A DNA stretch of 33,893 bases from Cognaticolwellia sediminilitoris (GTDB lineage: Bacteria; Pseudomonadota; Gammaproteobacteria; Enterobacterales; Alteromonadaceae): the NCBI GenBank assembly GCA_002104535.1, contig NBOG01000011.1, forward strand, positions 1 to 33,893. The letters are read 5' to 3'. Both the position numbers and the translations under genes were made by a program. The notes beneath the pieces are model-generated. The model made no database searches, was not told the origin of the DNA, and was given only the letters and a program-made list of their open reading frames with translations. Position 1 is the stretch's first letter. Every line of letters begins with the position of its first letter. This document shows, piece after piece, positions 24,960 to 33,832 of this stretch.

Positions 24960-27248
24960 CTAAGGCAACCAAGCGTAACTAACTTTACTGTATATTGTAC
25001 GTTGCTCACGAGATAAACTTTTTAACCTATCATCTTGATAGCTATTATCTGAATAACCTAAGTAGAATACGGTTTGAGGGTTTATTTTATAAGCATAGAT
25101 AAGTTGCGTAGATAAGTTATTATCTTTCGCTGTATAAGCGCTTGGGTTGTTATCCAAGTTAAAATCTATATCAGTGTAAACCAAGTTCAATTTTAAATAG
25201 CTATTAATATTAAATTGATATGACACTCGAAGCTCGGTTAAATTTTCTGTAAATACATTGGCATTATCAGCTTCTAAATCACTATAGGTATGAGAAAACT
25301 CAAATTGTAAATGCTTGTTCACGTTGTAGTTAATACTGCCATAAAGCGCGAGATAGTCGCCAAGTCTATTATTTTCATAATCAATTTTATCACCTATGGT
25401 CAATTCAAGATTGGTGAATATTTGTGCTGTAGGTTGAATAGAACCATAGAAAACCGCTTGATTTTCTTGAAACCGATCTGTGTTACCGTCAATACTGTAA
25501 TCTATCGGTAAATCATAATTTAGCTCATGACGACGTAAACCGACTTTATCAGCGGCAACTAACATAACATCAAACACTGACTGCTTAGGGCCATCGATAT
25601 TGAAGCTTGATGATATTGAGCGCTCTAGTAATTCACCGTTTTCATTGTGTAGTATTTGCCATTGCCCAGCGAATTTCATTTTTTGCCAAGCACTTTCTGG
25701 CTCACCATAGATTAACCGGTTAACTAATAGTTTAGTTTTTTGATAATCAGCACGTGGCATGAAGCCTAAATCAGCACGAAACTTTGCGCCAATTTCTTGG
25801 TGTTCAGCACTAACTTCCCAATATTCAGAGTCATGTTTAAAATTCAACTTAAAGGCATGATCATTATAGTTTTCTTCTATGCCACTATCAGTGTACTGAG
25901 CCGAATCTTTGGTATCAGCCATAAGCACTTGTGCTTGGAGTGAGTTCGAGTCATTGAACCGGTATTTTGAGTCTATACCGGAGACAAAGTTATGATAATT
26001 ATCGGTTTGACGTAATGTACTGATCACACCCACTGAAAAATCTTCATTAACGTCGTAGCGATACTTGACGGCACCTGACTCACTATCATCTGCTAACGAG
26101 ATTAATCTTGAACCGGTATTACCCGGAAGTATGATGTTGGTTTGCGTATCATTGGTCATGAATGCGCCGTAAGTGTGTTTGCCTTCAGTGCCTGTTAATT
26201 TAGCGCCATATTCAGGGTCGGCTATATTGCGGGTATACACTATGTCAAAGTTACTGGTAAAGTATTCAGAGTTCTCGACGAAAAACTGTCGTTTTTCATC
26301 ATAAAATAGTGAAAATGTTTTATTAACACTGAGTTGACCTGCATCAGACTCTACATTTGAAAAGTCAGGATTTACCGTAACATTTAGTAAAGTATTAGCG
26401 TTTATGCCCCAACGAACATCTAAGCCCGGATCAATATCATTTTCACTTTGCCATTCACTTGTAGGCTCAAAAATATCGCGAGTTTCACTTTTACTAGCGA
26501 CTAATGTTGGCGTTAACATTAGGTTCTTACTCGCTTTAGCGTCTTTGAAACCCACAATTTCTGGAGCTTGGCATAACCAGCAAGGGTTGTTACGATCCAG
26601 TTTAATATGAGATATTCTTAACGAGGTATCTCGAGGATATATCCTGACTAATTCTATTGCCCAGGTTTTAACGTCATCGTTGTCGTTAAAATTCAAAATA
26701 TGATATGGAATCGCTATTTCAACTTGATAGCCATTTTCTGTTATTTTACCAGCAGATTGCCAAATTCCATCCCAAGCAGCGTCTTTTGTGACGGTCATTT
26801 CGTTAAAAATAGCATCATGTTGAACGCCGTGAGGGTTGACAAGAAAATCGTAATTTAAACGGCGATTATTGTAGGTATCTAATTTTAGCCCGACTAAATC
26901 ATCAAACCAGCGTGTGTCGCGATCGCCGAGAAAACCTTGAATTAATTCCGGGTTAGGGTCTTGTGCAATAAAAGCAACATAAAGGTATTCGCCATTTTCA
27001 ACAATTTTTGCAGTTGTAGTAACAGGGCTTGGTTTGTTATCCCAAGGACTATTAACAATATCGAGTGAAATATTAAGGGCTTGTTGCCAAAGAGGATCGT
27101 TTAAATCGCCATCAACATTAAGTTCAAGGTTAGTATGCGGGATGTTTAATTGTGCCAGTTTAACCTTACTTTCTTGTGCATAGCTGGGCTTTATAAATAG
27201 TATGAGTGCGGTGGCGAGTATAGACAGGCCACGAATACTAAAGGTCAA
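24960..27248 (-). CDS. CBM9-like / DUF5916 outer-membrane protein, paralogue 1
   Basis: A 762-aa exported protein. The signal peptide (GLSILATALILFIKPSYA) ends near residue 24. Residues about 35-230 resemble the CBM9-like carbohydrate-binding-type domain (LNVDGDLNDPLWQQA, YLYVAFIAQDPNP, DDLVGLKLDTY, DAAWDGIWQSAG, YQVEIAIPY). The remainder is DUF5916-type, with long amphipathic beta strands and alternating aromatic residues (FFVENSEYF, VYTRNI, YGAKLTG, LRVSYQFNINSYLKLNLVY), ending in SYAWLP. This suggests a C-terminal outer-membrane beta barrel. A CxxC motif (NPCWLCQ) follows the CBM9-like domain. It lies downstream of a clear paralogue but with a terminator between them, so each is likely expressed on its own. 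Function unknown; binding or uptake of a polymer is a guess. Confidence 0.88.
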   Translation of the reverse strand: MTFSIRGLSILATALILFIKPSYAQESKVKLAQLNIPHTNLELNVDGDLNDPLWQQALNISLDIVNSPWDNKPSPVTTTAKIVENGEYLYVAFIAQDPNPELIQGFLGDRDTRWFDDLVGLKLDTYNNRRLNYDFLVNPHGVQHDAIFNEMTVTKDAAWDGIWQSAGKITENGYQVEIAIPYHILNFNDNDDVKTWAIELVRIYPRDTSLRISHIKLDRNNPCWLCQAPEIVGFKDAKASKNLMLTPTLVASKSETRDIFEPTSEWQSENDIDPGLDVRWGINANTLLNVTVNPDFSNVESDAGQLSVNKTFSLFYDEKRQFFVENSEYFTSNFDIVYTRNIADPEYGAKLTGTEGKHTYGAFMTNDTQTNIILPGNTGSRLISLADDSESGAVKYRYDVNEDFSVGVISTLRQTDNYHNFVSGIDSKYRFNDSNSLQAQVLMADTKDSAQYTDSGIEENYNDHAFKLNFKHDSEYWEVSAEHQEIGAKFRADLGFMPRADYQKTKLLVNRLIYGEPESAWQKMKFAGQWQILHNENGELLERSISSSFNIDGPKQSVFDVMLVAADKVGLRRHELNYDLPIDYSIDGNTDRFQENQAVFYGSIQPTAQIFTNLELTIGDKIDYENNRLGDYLALYGSINYNVNKHLQFEFSHTYSDLEADNANVFTENLTELRVSYQFNINSYLKLNLVYTDIDFNLDNNPSAYTAKDNNLSTQLIYAYKINPQTVFYLGYSDNSYQDDRLKSLSREQRTIYSKVSYAWLP

Positions 27249-27373
27249 ATTACTACTCCGATTTTATTATTATTTTTGCGTTTTAAACGTAACTTATTCT
27301 ACGTTAACGATAATTCCTTTTTCTAAATTGTTACAAATTTGCTAACAGATGGCAATATATAGTTCAATTTTGG

Positions 27374-27406
27374 TACAAAAAAACCACCGAAAGTGGTGGT
27401 TTTTTT
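27374..27406 (-). terminator. Intrinsic terminator of the second DUF5916 gene
   Basis: AAACCACC (27381-27388) pairs with GGTGGTTT (27395-27402), with A and T runs of seven on the two sides. It is 35 nt after the stop of the gene at 27441-29822 and before the paralogue downstream. Confidence 0.9.
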
Positions 27407-27440
27407 ATCTGGGCATATTTAACTGCAGTGTTATGTGTGT

Positions 27441-29822
27441 TTATTTAAGCCATGCATAGCTGAATTTCATGAATATGCTTCTCTGCTCTTGGTTTAATTC
27501 TTCAATCGATTCATCGCTGTAATGTGCATCAGAATAGCCTAAATAAAATACAGTTTGTGGGTTGATTTTATAAGCATAAAGTAATTCCGTAGATAAGGTT
27601 TTACTATGTCTATCAATATCTTCAGGCGCAATGTACAGGTAATTGTTAGGATTACGACTGGTGTTATTAAAGATGAAACTTAAGCGTAAAAAGCTTCTAA
27701 CATTAAATTGATAAGTTGTGCGAAGATCGGTTAAACGTGCGATGAATACGTTTTTGCTATCCGCATTCAATTGACTGAACGTTTGATTTAGCTTTATTTC
27801 AAGATGCTTGTTTATATTCCAATTTATATTACTACTGTAACGGTTAATAGTACCTAAACGGTTGTTACGATAATCAATTTTATCACCCCAGACGATATTT
27901 GCATTGATATAAAAACCTAATATTGGTTTAGTTTCAGCAAAAAAGAAGAACTGATCTTCTGAAAACATAGTTGTGTTGCCATCGAGAGCTAGATTACTTT
28001 TATCGAGCCTAGTTCCAACACTTTCACGTTTACTGTAGCCTAAACGAAAATAAGAGCTATAACGTGCATTAAGTTGAGCATTTATATCGAATTCTTTCTC
28101 AATTAACTCACTATCGTCGTTATGAATGATGTCCCAATCAGAATATATCTTAAATCTACTCCACCAATTACCTGGCTCTGCATACCATTTTCTATCGCCA
28201 CCAATTGAAAACTTATTGTGATCAACACGCGACATAAAGCCAAGGTCTCCTCGAAAACCGGCATTTTGACGATCATAAGTAACGCGATAATACCAATCAG
28301 TATCGTTATGATAGTAACCGGCTTTAAATGCGTTACCAGTAAAACTATCTTCTTTTAAAGTTCGCAGTACATTTTCGTTATAGATACAGTCACCAAACTG
28401 ACAATCGCCATTTTCTTCAGGGCTTGCGCAACGAGCTTCTTCGTCCTCTTCATCGACATTACAAAATTGTTTAAATAAGTCATTGGGGTATTCTGTTTTT
28501 GAAAATAAAGTTTGGAACTTGAAAACATCTTCGGTGTTAAGTCTAAATCTTGCGTCTATGCCATTAACATTATTTGAATAATCTTCAGCTGTTCGTAAAG
28601 TGCTGATCCATCCTATGGTGATGTTGTCATTATAACTGTAGCGATAACGAAGAGCAGCAGCTTGAGATTCTTTGTCGATAGTGGCAACTGAAGAAGAGCG
28701 ATTGCCTGGAATAAGAATGTTGGTGTTTTTATCATCGGTAATGAATAAACCAAAAGCGTGCTTATCTTCTCGACCGGTTAATTTTGCGCCATAATTTGGT
28801 GCATTAATATTTCGGGTATAAACTAAGTTGTAGTCACTATCAAAATAGTCTTGATTATCAAGAAAAAAAGGCCTTTTCTCCCGATTAAACAAAGCAAAAG
28901 TATTGTTGATATTTAATTGGGCGTTATCCGATTCTACAGTAGAGAAATCAGGGTTGATTGTTGCGTTTAAAAGCCAGTCAGGAGTAATGCCCCAGCGCAT
29001 GTCTAAGCTTGCTTCGGTATTATTTTCACGTTGCCATTCATTATTTTCATCACGTGTTTCGTTGGCACCTAACACCACAGAAGGAGTCAAATTAAAGTTA
29101 TTGCCTTGTTTAGCTCCGTCAAAGCCTGAGGCTGTCGCTATTTGACAAATTTCACAACTGTTACCACGGTCTAAACGAATATTAGATAAACGAAGGTTTT
29201 CACTGCGAGGATAATATCTCAGTAATTCGATGCCCCAAGTTTGTTTGCCATCGCTTTCCTGAAAATTTAACATTCTCAGCGGTAATTCCATTTCGACAAT
29301 AAACCCATCAGTACCAATTTTACCTGCACTTTTCCAAATACCATCCCAAGCATCACTTTCTTTCTGGGTGATTTCACTTTCTATGCCGTCGATTTGTACA
29401 CCTAACGGATTTACTAAAAATCGATAAGCACTGCGTTGGTCGTTATAAGTATCTATTTTTATACCGACTAAATCATCACCCCATGATTTATCACGGTCTT
29501 TTAAAAAAGCACGAATTTCTTCAATATTTGGGTCTTTGGCAATAAAGGCTAAATAAAAATGTCCTTCACTTTCCATCAATAAAGCTTCTGTGTGTACTGG
29601 ACTAGGAATATTATCGTAAGGGCGAGTAACATTATTTATTAGTACTCTTTTAGCCGTTAGCCATTGTGGTTCATCCAATTCAGCATCAATAACTATGTTT
29701 CCTGATATTTTAGGTATATCAATAATCTTACTCTGTGCTGGTTGTTTATCAGCGGAAATTGCTAAAGGGGAAATTGCTAGCATGATAAAAGTCAATATCA
29801 TTGGCTTTTTATGGAAAAACAT
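27441..29822 (-). CDS. CBM9-like / DUF5916 outer-membrane protein, paralogue 2
   Basis: A 793-aa exported protein with signal peptide (MILTFIMLAISPLAISA) and the same layout as its neighbour: CBM9-like domain (about 35-230; IDAELDEPQWLTA, FYLAFIAKDPNI, DDLVGIKIDTY, DAWDGIWKSAG), the CxxC motif NSCEICQ, then a DUF5916-type region ending in SYAWLK. Identical blocks such as YAYKINPQTVFYLGYSD show recent common ancestry with paralogue 1. It differs by an acidic cysteine-rich insertion near residues 451-475 (CNVDEEDEEARC, then CQFGDC), probably an extracellular loop with disulphides or a metal site. The start ATG begins a normal signal peptide. Substrate and role are unknown. Confidence 0.88.
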   Translation of the reverse strand: MFFHKKPMILTFIMLAISPLAISADKQPAQSKIIDIPKISGNIVIDAELDEPQWLTAKRVLINNVTRPYDNIPSPVHTEALLMESEGHFYLAFIAKDPNIEEIRAFLKDRDKSWGDDLVGIKIDTYNDQRSAYRFLVNPLGVQIDGIESEITQKESDAWDGIWKSAGKIGTDGFIVEMELPLRMLNFQESDGKQTWGIELLRYYPRSENLRLSNIRLDRGNSCEICQIATASGFDGAKQGNNFNLTPSVVLGANETRDENNEWQRENNTEASLDMRWGITPDWLLNATINPDFSTVESDNAQLNINNTFALFNREKRPFFLDNQDYFDSDYNLVYTRNINAPNYGAKLTGREDKHAFGLFITDDKNTNILIPGNRSSSVATIDKESQAAALRYRYSYNDNITIGWISTLRTAEDYSNNVNGIDARFRLNTEDVFKFQTLFSKTEYPNDLFKQFCNVDEEDEEARCASPEENGDCQFGDCIYNENVLRTLKEDSFTGNAFKAGYYHNDTDWYYRVTYDRQNAGFRGDLGFMSRVDHNKFSIGGDRKWYAEPGNWWSRFKIYSDWDIIHNDDSELIEKEFDINAQLNARYSSYFRLGYSKRESVGTRLDKSNLALDGNTTMFSEDQFFFFAETKPILGFYINANIVWGDKIDYRNNRLGTINRYSSNINWNINKHLEIKLNQTFSQLNADSKNVFIARLTDLRTTYQFNVRSFLRLSFIFNNTSRNPNNYLYIAPEDIDRHSKTLSTELLYAYKINPQTVFYLGYSDAHYSDESIEELNQEQRSIFMKFSYAWLK

Positions 29823-30113
29823 TGATGCTCCGTCTAAATGAGTTACAAAAAATTACGAATGTCGCCATGCTGAATAAGGTTAAAGTCACTGTCAAAATAT
29901 AATCGACAGTTAGCCAGTTTATCGGGTTCAAATACCAAACGTGAATCAATCAAAGGTTATTATGTCTTTATATAAAAATATAAAAAACACCGAGTTAATC
30001 GCTTATTTCAAATGATCTTTTTAAAGATAATTTTAATAAGCGCTCGAAACTTAAAATGTTCTGGAGCATAATAAGGTTATGTTTTTTAAGCCCGATAAGT
30101 CCTTTTAAATACT

Positions 30114-30872
30114 ATGCCGTTTTCTTTACTTGATGTGATTGCTTTAAGTTGTTTTTTTATTTGTTGGATAGGTTATACCTGGTTTGCTCGTAAAAAAGCG
30201 AAAACAACAAATTGTGTTGCTCGATGCCTACATCAACATCGAATTCATTGGATGTATGAAGTTATAGGCCGAGATATTAGAGTAGGAGAGGCGGCATTAT
30301 TAGCAAATTTAGAGCGAAATATCGCATTTTTTGCTTCTTCAACGCTTTTAATTCTAGCCGGTGTTTTAACTTTATTTGCGCAAGTTGAAAAACTTGAATC
30401 TGTTATTGGATCAATTCCTTTTGCAGAATTTCCTAACCATGCCATTATTCAATTGAAGTTAAGTTTATTAGCCTCGATATTTGTTATGTCTTTTTTCCAA
30501 TTTACCTGGTCAATGCGCCAATACGGCTTCGTTAATGTCATGATTGGGGCTTGTCCTTATGACAATAGTGATAATAACCCAAATCTACAAAAGTACGCTG
30601 AGCAAATGGCGACGGTGCAAGATCAAGCGGCTCATTCGTACAACTATGGCTTACGTTCATATTATTTTTCTATAGCAGCGTTATGTTGGTTCTTTCATCC
30701 GTTGAGTTTTATGCTGGCGAGTTTGTGTGTTGTATATACTTTGTATAATCGAGAGTTTAATTCCAAAACAGTGCGAGCAATAACCATGGGGCAAATGCAC
30801 TTAGAGCATGAAAGGTCAATTAAGCTTGCCAAGTTAAATTTACCTGCAACAACAGATAACAAAAGTAAATGA
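30114..30872 (+). CDS. DUF599 family inner-membrane protein
   Basis: A 252-aa integral membrane protein. Four hydrophobic segments are visible: about 4-22, 70-90, 112-135 and 183-210. Family-typical pieces are the N-terminal HRIHWMYEVIGRDIRVGEAALLANLERNIAFFAS, the central FFQFTWSMRQYGFVNVMIGA and the C-terminal AALCWFFHP. No biochemical function is known for this family. It leads a plus-strand run with the DUF2919 gene 6 bp downstream and dnaQ after that. No strong Shine-Dalgarno sequence precedes the ATG. The 291-bp upstream gap holds no supported gene. Confidence 0.88.
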   Translation: MPFSLLDVIALSCFFICWIGYTWFARKKAKTTNCVARCLHQHRIHWMYEVIGRDIRVGEAALLANLERNIAFFASSTLLILAGVLTLFAQVEKLESVIGSIPFAEFPNHAIIQLKLSLLASIFVMSFFQFTWSMRQYGFVNVMIGACPYDNSDNNPNLQKYAEQMATVQDQAAHSYNYGLRSYYFSIAALCWFFHPLSFMLASLCVVYTLYNREFNSKTVRAITMGQMHLEHERSIKLAKLNLPATTDNKSK

Positions 30873-30878
30873 TCGTTT

Positions 30879-31370
30879 ATGTCGCATAAATATTACGCTA
30901 ATTTATTACCGAAACATTTCGATAATTTTGATTGTTTAAAGTTAGCACCCGGCATCTATATCATCTTATTGTTTATTTTACGGGCCTACATTATTTGGTT
31001 GATGTCAGTAACCAACATGCGTGATCATGTTGGCTTTATCCAATGGGTATACCCTCAAACTGCTTTGTTTTATCTAAACTTAGTTTCTGGAGTCATTGGT
31101 TTATTTATCGTGCTTATTCTAAGTTTACGTAGACCTAATGCGAAAAACTGGGTAAGAAAATGTTGGAAGCAATGCCATATATTACTCATTATTGCTTTAG
31201 TCTTTGATTTAGCCATCGGCGTTTTAGGCTATTTAATTTGGCAGTTGCAAACCCTGACATGGATAGTGATTCAATGTTTGTTGGTAATATCAGCAGTTGC
31301 CTATATATTACGTAGTAAAAGATTTACCATTAACTTAATGGAATTTCCCGAAGAATTACCTGAAAAATAA
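30879..31370 (+). CDS. DUF2919 (YfeZ-like) inner-membrane protein
   Basis: A 163-aa membrane protein with four predicted transmembrane segments (about 23-42, 58-80, 98-118, 122-143) and a charged C-terminal tail. The N-terminal pattern of a short soluble stretch ending LAPGIYIILLFILRAY is what I associate with DUF2919, which includes E. coli YfeZ. Function unknown. The start lies 6 bp after the DUF599 stop, so the two are almost certainly in one transcript. dnaQ begins 40 bp later and may be part of the same operon. Confidence 0.8.
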   Translation: MSHKYYANLLPKHFDNFDCLKLAPGIYIILLFILRAYIIWLMSVTNMRDHVGFIQWVYPQTALFYLNLVSGVIGLFIVLILSLRRPNAKNWVRKCWKQCHILLIIALVFDLAIGVLGYLIWQLQTLTWIVIQCLLVISAVAYILRSKRFTINLMEFPEELPEK

Positions 31371-31410
31371 TATTACTAGCTTAAAAAATTGCAAATTTAA
31401 GGCGCAGACA

Positions 31411-32145
31411 TTGATTGAAGAAAACACACAAGACGAACGACTCATTATACTGGATACGGAAACCACAGGTATAAATCCACGCGAAGGGCACCGTATTGTT
31501 GAAATTGGTTGTGTAGAAATGGTCAACCGTCAGTTAACCGGGCGAAATTATCACGTTTATGTCAAGCCAATGGCACATGGCATGCAGATGATAATGGATC
31601 AAGAAGTCATCGACATTCATGGTTTAACCGATGAATTTTTAAGCGACAAACCAGTATTTGAACAGATAGGCCAAGAGTTTGTAGACTTTATCAAAGGCGC
31701 TCGGCTTGTAATCCATAATGCTAAGTTTGATGTTGGCTTTATGGACCATGAATTTTCAATGATACCAGGCTTACCTAAAACAGCCGATATTTGCAGTATT
31801 ACCGATACATTAAAAGTAGCCAAAGATGAGTTTGGCTCACCTAAAACCTTAGATTATTTAGCCCGATTTTATAAAGTTGATAAATTGATCGACCGTACTT
31901 ATCACGGGGCATTGATTGATGCTCAGTTATTGGCTTTTGTTTACATAGAAATGACCCGTAAACAGGAAACGCTTAATTTACAATCGGGTGATAGCCAAGC
32001 CGAAGATGCTAATGCAATTAGGCGCCTAACAAGTGACCGTCCTAAATTAAAGGTATTAGCTGCAACGGCCGATGAACTAACAGAGCATGAGAAACGATTA
32101 GCTGTTGTCAGTGAAAAAGGGGCCAAGCCACTATGGTTACAATAA
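31411..32145 (+). CDS. dnaQ: DNA polymerase III epsilon subunit (3'-5' proofreading exonuclease)
   Basis: DnaQ is the editing exonuclease of the replicative polymerase core, held between the alpha subunit and the clamp. The start is TTG (31411), with AAGG eight nt upstream and no in-frame ATG before the first motif. The 244-aa length matches E. coli. Exo I is D15-T-E17-TTG, Exo II HNAKFDVGFMD, Exo III HGALIDAQLLA (DEDDh type with the His intact). After the catalytic domain comes QETLNL, a fair beta-clamp-binding motif, then the alpha-binding C-terminal tail ending KGAKPLWLQ. The stop codon is part of a triplicated 18-bp repeat and overlaps the next gene by 13 nt. E. coli also has a tRNA-Asp gene (aspV) downstream of dnaQ, so that context is conserved. 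rnhA is not adjacent here. Confidence 0.96.
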   Translation: MIEENTQDERLIILDTETTGINPREGHRIVEIGCVEMVNRQLTGRNYHVYVKPMAHGMQMIMDQEVIDIHGLTDEFLSDKPVFEQIGQEFVDFIKGARLVIHNAKFDVGFMDHEFSMIPGLPKTADICSITDTLKVAKDEFGSPKTLDYLARFYKVDKLIDRTYHGALIDAQLLAFVYIEMTRKQETLNLQSGDSQAEDANAIRRLTSDRPKLKVLAATADELTEHEKRLAVVSEKGAKPLWLQ

Positions 32146-33530
32146 ACTCGGCGGTTACAATAAACTCGGCGGTTACAATAAACGCAGCTAAAACATATGC
32201 GGCAGCAATAAAAAAGCGAGTAAATAGCTTACTTAGCGCAAACATACTTCTAAAATCACTTTTTATTACCGTATTATCGTTGCAGAGTTTAAACGTTCAG
32301 GCCCAGCAACAAAAAGCTGATATTGAATATTACGATGAAGACAACATTACTAATCAAATCCCATATTTTGATAACCGCTTTCGTATTGATGAGCAATTAG
32401 AAGAGGTAACGTTAATATTTTATCGTCGACGTGGTTCAAAGCCTGTTATTTTAGTGCGCCCCGATGGTTCAAAAATAAGAGTTAATCATAATCTTGAAGG
32501 TAAAGTGCAATGGTTCGATGATAGCACTTTCGATATGGTCAAAATCAAATCACCTATGATAGGTCCATGGCAGGTTATTGGCGCAGTTCAGCCAAATAGT
32601 AAGATAATGGTAGTGTCAGAAATTAGATTAGAAGTAACACCGTTACCAGAGTTAATTTTACAAGGCGAAACCCTGAAAGTAGAGGGGCGTATATACAACG
32701 GTGAAAGGCCTATTGATAATCCATCGTTCAATGATGTAATAGAACTGAATGTCGACTTTTATAGTACCAATAACTCATCCTACGATAACTTTGGCTCTGA
32801 GCCGGTAAAACTCTCCTCTTTTAGAGATGATGGTTATGACCTTGATGAACGCGCAAGAGATAGCGTATTTACCGGTGAATTTGAATTGTATTTTTCACCG
32901 GGCGAGTGGGAGCCTATTTATAGTGTTAAGATGCCATTAGCAACAAGAAAATTACGTCAAACGCCTATTATTGTCCATAAAAACCCAATCAGTATATCGG
33001 TCGAAACTACTCAGGATGTCGACGGTAGTCATCGTGTAACTTTTGATATAGATAAAAGCTTTGTCGATCCGGCAAGCATACTATTACAAGGCAAAGTAAC
33101 TTTTCCCGATAAGCAGCAAAAGCCTTTTTCTGTGTTAGAAGCCAAAGCGGAATTCCGAAATCATGACATACCCTTCACAGAACCTGGAATGTACCGGATT
33201 AAGGTGGATGTATTTGGCGAAACAATTAAAGGGCGAGAGTTCCGCGCGACCCTGCCAGAGTTTAGCTTTCAAGTTGAGAATTTAGCAGATATTGACGGTT
33301 CAGCGCTGAGCGATAAGCCTAATCGATTAACCCCAGAACAAAAGGCAGCACAAGAAAAAGCTAATGCGGCAATCGAAGCTGAAAAATTAGCTCAAGCAAA
33401 GTTAGCCCAAGAAGCTGAAATTGCCGCGCAGCAGCAACAAACACTTTGGTATATTATTGCCGGCAACTTGATAGTAATAATATTAGCAGCGTTGATATTT
33501 ATTTTAATGCGTCGTAAAAAGAATAAATAA
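32133..33530 (+). CDS. TIGR03503-like exported protein with C-terminal membrane anchor
   Basis: A 465-aa envelope protein of unknown function, which I recognise as resembling the gammaproteobacterial TIGR03503 family (for example IPYFDNRFRIDEQLEEVTLI, RPDGSKIRV, MIGPWQVIGAVQPNSKI). The start ATG overlaps dnaQ by 13 nt, with AAGGGG about 10 nt upstream. The first residues are VTINSA-VTINSA-VTINAA, from a triplicated 18-mer, before the real signal segment (residues about 38-57, LLKSLFITVLSL, cleavage near VQA). The middle is beta-rich, perhaps Ig-like domains, with a negative-charge-rich segment. A coiled coil rich in Ala, Glu and Gln (about 395-435) leads to a transmembrane helix (WYIIAGNLIVIILAALIFIL) and basic RRKKNK. 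The mature protein should be periplasmic and anchored by its C-terminus. Confidence 0.85.
   Translation: MVTINSAVTINSAVTINAAKTYAAAIKKRVNSLLSANILLKSLFITVLSLQSLNVQAQQQKADIEYYDEDNITNQIPYFDNRFRIDEQLEEVTLIFYRRRGSKPVILVRPDGSKIRVNHNLEGKVQWFDDSTFDMVKIKSPMIGPWQVIGAVQPNSKIMVVSEIRLEVTPLPELILQGETLKVEGRIYNGERPIDNPSFNDVIELNVDFYSTNNSSYDNFGSEPVKLSSFRDDGYDLDERARDSVFTGEFELYFSPGEWEPIYSVKMPLATRKLRQTPIIVHKNPISISVETTQDVDGSHRVTFDIDKSFVDPASILLQGKVTFPDKQQKPFSVLEAKAEFRNHDIPFTEPGMYRIKVDVFGETIKGREFRATLPEFSFQVENLADIDGSALSDKPNRLTPEQKAAQEKANAAIEAEKLAQAKLAQEAEIAAQQQQTLWYIIAGNLIVIILAALIFILMRRKKNK
32135..32188 (+). repeat. Triplicated 18-bp tandem repeat over the dnaQ stop
   Basis: GGTTACAATAAACTCGGC occurs at 32135-32152 and 32153-32170, and a third copy ending AACGCAGC at 32171-32188. 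Each copy carries the dnaQ end codons (TTA CAA TAA in the dnaQ frame) and encodes VTINSA or VTINAA in the next gene's frame. Being a multiple of three, it keeps the downstream frame open. Confidence 0.95.
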
Positions 33531-33615
33531 AACCATTTTATTACGCTGATTTGCTGTTAAAAACGACGGATTGTTCATCTATTAGACATATAACCAAAGG
33601 AATGAAAAAAACTGG

Positions 33616-33644
33616 TTGACGGCATCGAATCTTAACCGTATTAT
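33616..33644 (+). promoter_or_regulatory. Candidate sigma70 promoter of the tRNA-Asp genes
   Basis: TTGACG (33616-33621), a 17-bp spacer, TATTAT (33639-33644), then a GC-rich discriminator TCCCGCCGC, 47 nt before the first tRNA. The -35 box differs from consensus at one position. The discriminator is typical of stable-RNA promoters under growth-rate control. No clear terminator is seen between the preceding gene and this promoter, only an AT-only inverted repeat just past the stop. Confidence 0.82.
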
Positions 33645-33690
33645 TCCCGCCGCATTCAACGAGATGTGTTGAAAGCAGCGATTAATGTGT

Positions 33691-33767
33691 GGAGTGGTAG
33701 TTCAGTTGGTTAGAATACCGGCCTGTCACGCCGGGGGTCGCGGGTTCGAGTCCCGTCCACTCCGCCA
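33691..33767 (+). tRNA. tRNA-Asp (anticodon GTC)
   Basis: 77 nt with an encoded CCA end. The acceptor stem GGAGTGG pairs with CCACTCC, the anticodon stem CCGGC/GCCGG encloses CTGTCAC with GTC at 33725-33727, and the T arm is CGGGTTCGAGTCCCG. It is nearly the same as E. coli tRNA-Asp. It decodes GAC and GAU. A second identical gene follows 65 nt later. Confidence 0.98.
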
Positions 33768-33832
33768 ATTGTTTCAAAGGTTGTCTATCCTTTCAAAATA
33801 TTCAGAAGCGATAAGTTACGAAAGTAATATGC

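Noticed and set aside
29962-30015. 17-codon open frame before the DUF599 gene (MSLYKNIKNT...)
   Set aside because: It follows an AAAGG-like site but is too short and too AT-rich to distinguish from chance, and no peptide family is recognised.
33430-33530. C-terminus of the TIGR03503-like protein as a rhombosortase (GlyGly-CTERM) signal
   Set aside because: It has a transmembrane helix and a basic end but no GlyGly motif before the helix, so it is better read as a plain membrane anchor.
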